From: an uncultured Lachnospiraceae bacterium
Lineage (GTDB): Bacteria; Bacillota; Clostridia; Lachnospirales; Lachnospiraceae
Length of the DNA stretch: 64,000 nucleotides
Reading direction: 5' to 3'
Assembly: GCA_947626285.1 (NCBI GenBank)
Contig: CANQRR010000002.1
Coordinates: 1-64,000 of the forward strand
Below the pieces are notes generated by a model. The model ran no database searches. It had not been told where the DNA came from and saw nothing but the letters and a program-made list of their open reading frames with translations. Both the position numbers and the translations under genes were made by a program. Of this stretch, positions 62,635-64,000 are shown in pieces; the first letter of the stretch is position 1; each line of letters starts with the position of its first letter.

Positions 62635-62772
62635 AACTACTCCTTTCCTGAGAAATATTTTGTTCAGTATCAGAATATGACGCCGGCGCTTAAATGAGAG
62701 TTGTACCAATTCATCCGGTGCGTCATACACAGATTATTTTGCGGAAAATCGCGGGGAAAATTCCTGTTTTAC

Positions 62773-62801
62773 TGGAAAATAGATTGGGAATATGCTATAC
62801 T
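62773..62801 (+). promoter_or_regulatory. Putative promoter of ftsW
   Basis: TGGAAA, 17 bp, TATACT; weak -35. Confidence 0.45.
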
Positions 62802-62843
62802 TTGTTGTCAACAGGAAATGTATGGGACAACGGAAGGGGTATT

Positions 62844-64000
62844 ATGGCTTCGAGAGCAGAGCATCTGCGGCCCGTTCAGAAGAAGGGCGCGGCGGGAAAT
62901 ACATCGGGGAGAACCGGGACGAACGAAAAAAAATACACGAGAAAGGTGATCGGCGGGGAGCGGGATTACTATGATTACAACCTGCTGGCGATCGTGATCC
63001 TGCTGACCTGTTTCGGGCTTGTCATGCTGTACAGCACGAGCGCGTACGAGGCGATGGTGGAGACGGGCGGGGACGATATGTCCTATTTCCGGAAGCAGGC
63101 GCTCATCAGTATCGCCGCGCTGCTGGCGGCGCTGTTCGGCTCCCAGATCGACTACCATGTTCTGGCAAGATTTGCCATGCCGTTTTACTGGCTGTCGGTG
63201 GGATTGCTGGTCATCACGAAGTTTGTGGGAAGGACGGTCAACGGCGCGCGGCGCTGGATCTATTTCGGGCCGGTCTCGTTCCAGCCGGCGGAGATGGCGA
63301 AGCTGGCGATCATTCTGTTTCTGCCCGTGCTGATCGTGAAGATGGGACATAAGCTGAAGGGCTGGAGGGCGCCGGCGGTGGTCTTCGCGTTTGGCTTTAT
63401 CTCCGCGTTTTGTACCTATGTGTTTACGGACAACCTCAGCACGGCGATCATCATTCTGGGTATTACGGTGATCCTGATCTTCATTACGCACCCGAAGACG
63501 ATCCCGTTCGTCATCGGCGGGGCGGTAGGAGTCGTGCTGATCGGTATCCTTGTGTATGTGCTGATCAACAGCGCGAGCTCCGGGAGCTTCCGCATCCGCC
63601 GCATCCAGGTATGGCTGGATCCGGAGTCGAACGCGAGCGCGGGCGGCTACCAGGTGATGCAGGCGCTCTACGCGATCGGGTCGGGCGGATTTTTCGGCAA
63701 AGGCCTTGGAAACAGCGCGCAGAAGCTGGGGGCGTTGCCGGAGGCGCAGAACGACATGATCTTTTCGATCATCTGCGAGGAGCTGGGCGTGTTCGGAGCC
63801 GTGCTCGTGATCCTGATGTTCGTGTTCATGCTGTACCGGCTGTTCTTTATCGCGCAGAACGCTCCGGATCTGCTGGGTTCACTGATCGCGTCCGGCATCT
63901 TCGTGCACATCGCGCTGCAGGTCGTACTGAACATTGCGGTCGTGACGAACCTCATCCCGACGACGGGCATCACGCTCCCGTTTGTCAGCTACGGAGGCAC
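62844..64000 (+). CDS. ftsW: FtsW/RodA/SpoVE family protein (3' end beyond window)
   Basis: Open from ATG 62844 (after GGAAGGGG) to the window end, at least 385 residues; absent from the ORF track because no stop is reached. A basic, Gly-rich cytosolic tail of about 40 residues precedes the SEDS core: LLAIVILLTCFGLVMLYSTSAYEA, RWIYFGPVSFQPAEMAKLAIILFLP, and near the end NLIPTTGITLPFVSYGG, all typical of FtsW/SpoVE lipid II polymerases. Division (FtsW) versus sporulation (SpoVE) or elongation (RodA) roles cannot be fully separated; the extended N-terminus and VSFQPAE motif favour FtsW. Confidence 0.9.
   Translation, partial: MASRAEHLRPVQKKGAAGNTSGRTGTNEKKYTRKVIGGERDYYDYNLLAIVILLTCFGLVMLYSTSAYEAMVETGGDDMSYFRKQALISIAALLAALFGSQIDYHVLARFAMPFYWLSVGLLVITKFVGRTVNGARRWIYFGPVSFQPAEMAKLAIILFLPVLIVKMGHKLKGWRAPAVVFAFGFISAFCTYVFTDNLSTAIIILGITVILIFITHPKTIPFVIGGAVGVVLIGILVYVLINSASSGSFRIRRIQVWLDPESNASAGGYQVMQALYAIGSGGFFGKGLGNSAQKLGALPEAQNDMIFSIICEELGVFGAVLVILMFVFMLYRLFFIAQNAPDLLGSLIASGIFVHIALQVVLNIAVVTNLIPTTGITLPFVSYGG

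Noticed and set aside
62640-62720. Sigma-E promoter for cotJABC
   Set aside because: A good -35-like GTCATATT is seen on the minus strand, but no convincing CATACANT -10 at 13-15 bp, so not listed as a feature although such control is known for cotJ.

Overview
The window looks like the chromosome of a spore-forming, gut-type member of the Clostridia, most likely a Lachnospiraceae relative. Supporting signs are a cotJABC spore-coat operon, a SleB-type cell wall hydrolase, many sigma-A-like promoters with strong AGGAGG ribosome binding sites, a DUF5688 protein, YesM/YesN-type two-component regulators and several glycan ABC importers. The species cannot be named from this sequence alone. No rRNA, CRISPR array, intact transposase or intact integrase was found.

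Layout. (a) 1-7.4 kb is an accessory zone at the 3' end of a tRNA-Pro(GGG) gene. It holds a small ppGpp-synthetase-like gene cut by the window edge, FtsH, a giant fused ABC ATPase/permease, a Uma2-type nuclease-fold gene and small gene remnants. Two copies of the tRNA 3' end and GGTAACTAA repeats mark former integration sites. (b) 7.6-20.8 kb is a hemicellulose/arabinan-type glycan locus: YesM-like kinase, YesN-like AraC regulator, solute-binding protein, two permeases, GH31, YesL, a second GH31 (YicI type) and GH127. It ends in a terminator that overlaps the last stop codon. (c) 20.9-26.6 kb holds a heterodimeric ABC exporter and leuA. (d) 26.8-33.9 kb is a galactan-type locus: solute-binding protein, two permeases, a large unclassified enzyme-like protein, a tiny zinc-ribbon protein and a GH53 endo-galactanase. 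(e) 34-41.7 kb holds TraX-like, SleB-like, thrC, two membrane proteins and a KaiC-like/PEP-synthase-like fusion. (f) 41.8-49 kb is a response regulator, GH43, histidine kinase, ABC ATPase and FtsX permease block, in which the GH43 gene separates the two halves of the two-component system. (g) 49-64 kb is mostly housekeeping: pyrC, efp, DUF5688, tRNA-Arg(CCG), an SH3 protein, rluF, ligA, metA, a sugar-sensor/GGDEF protein, tag, an FMN reductase, cotJABC and the start of ftsW.

How it fits together. The two importer loci would bring in plant-wall oligosaccharides, which cytoplasmic glycosidases (alpha-xylosidase, beta-L-arabinofuranosidase) then trim. Neither locus encodes its transport ATPase, so a shared MsmX-type ATPase elsewhere is expected. 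Both solute-binding genes are followed by a stem-loop before the permeases, and both proteins lack a lipobox cysteine.

The most interesting unexplained items are: a perfect 22-bp element present once in each of two divergent promoter regions (pyrC/efp and tRNA-Arg/SH3 protein); an 11-bp phased GTCAG array in front of the FtsX transporter; a 10-bp phased YGAAAT array near the tRNA-derived att site; the unclassified protein of the galactan locus with its overlapping zinc-ribbon gene; and the KaiC-like/ATP-grasp fusion protein. All function calls rest on reading motifs by eye; no database search was run.
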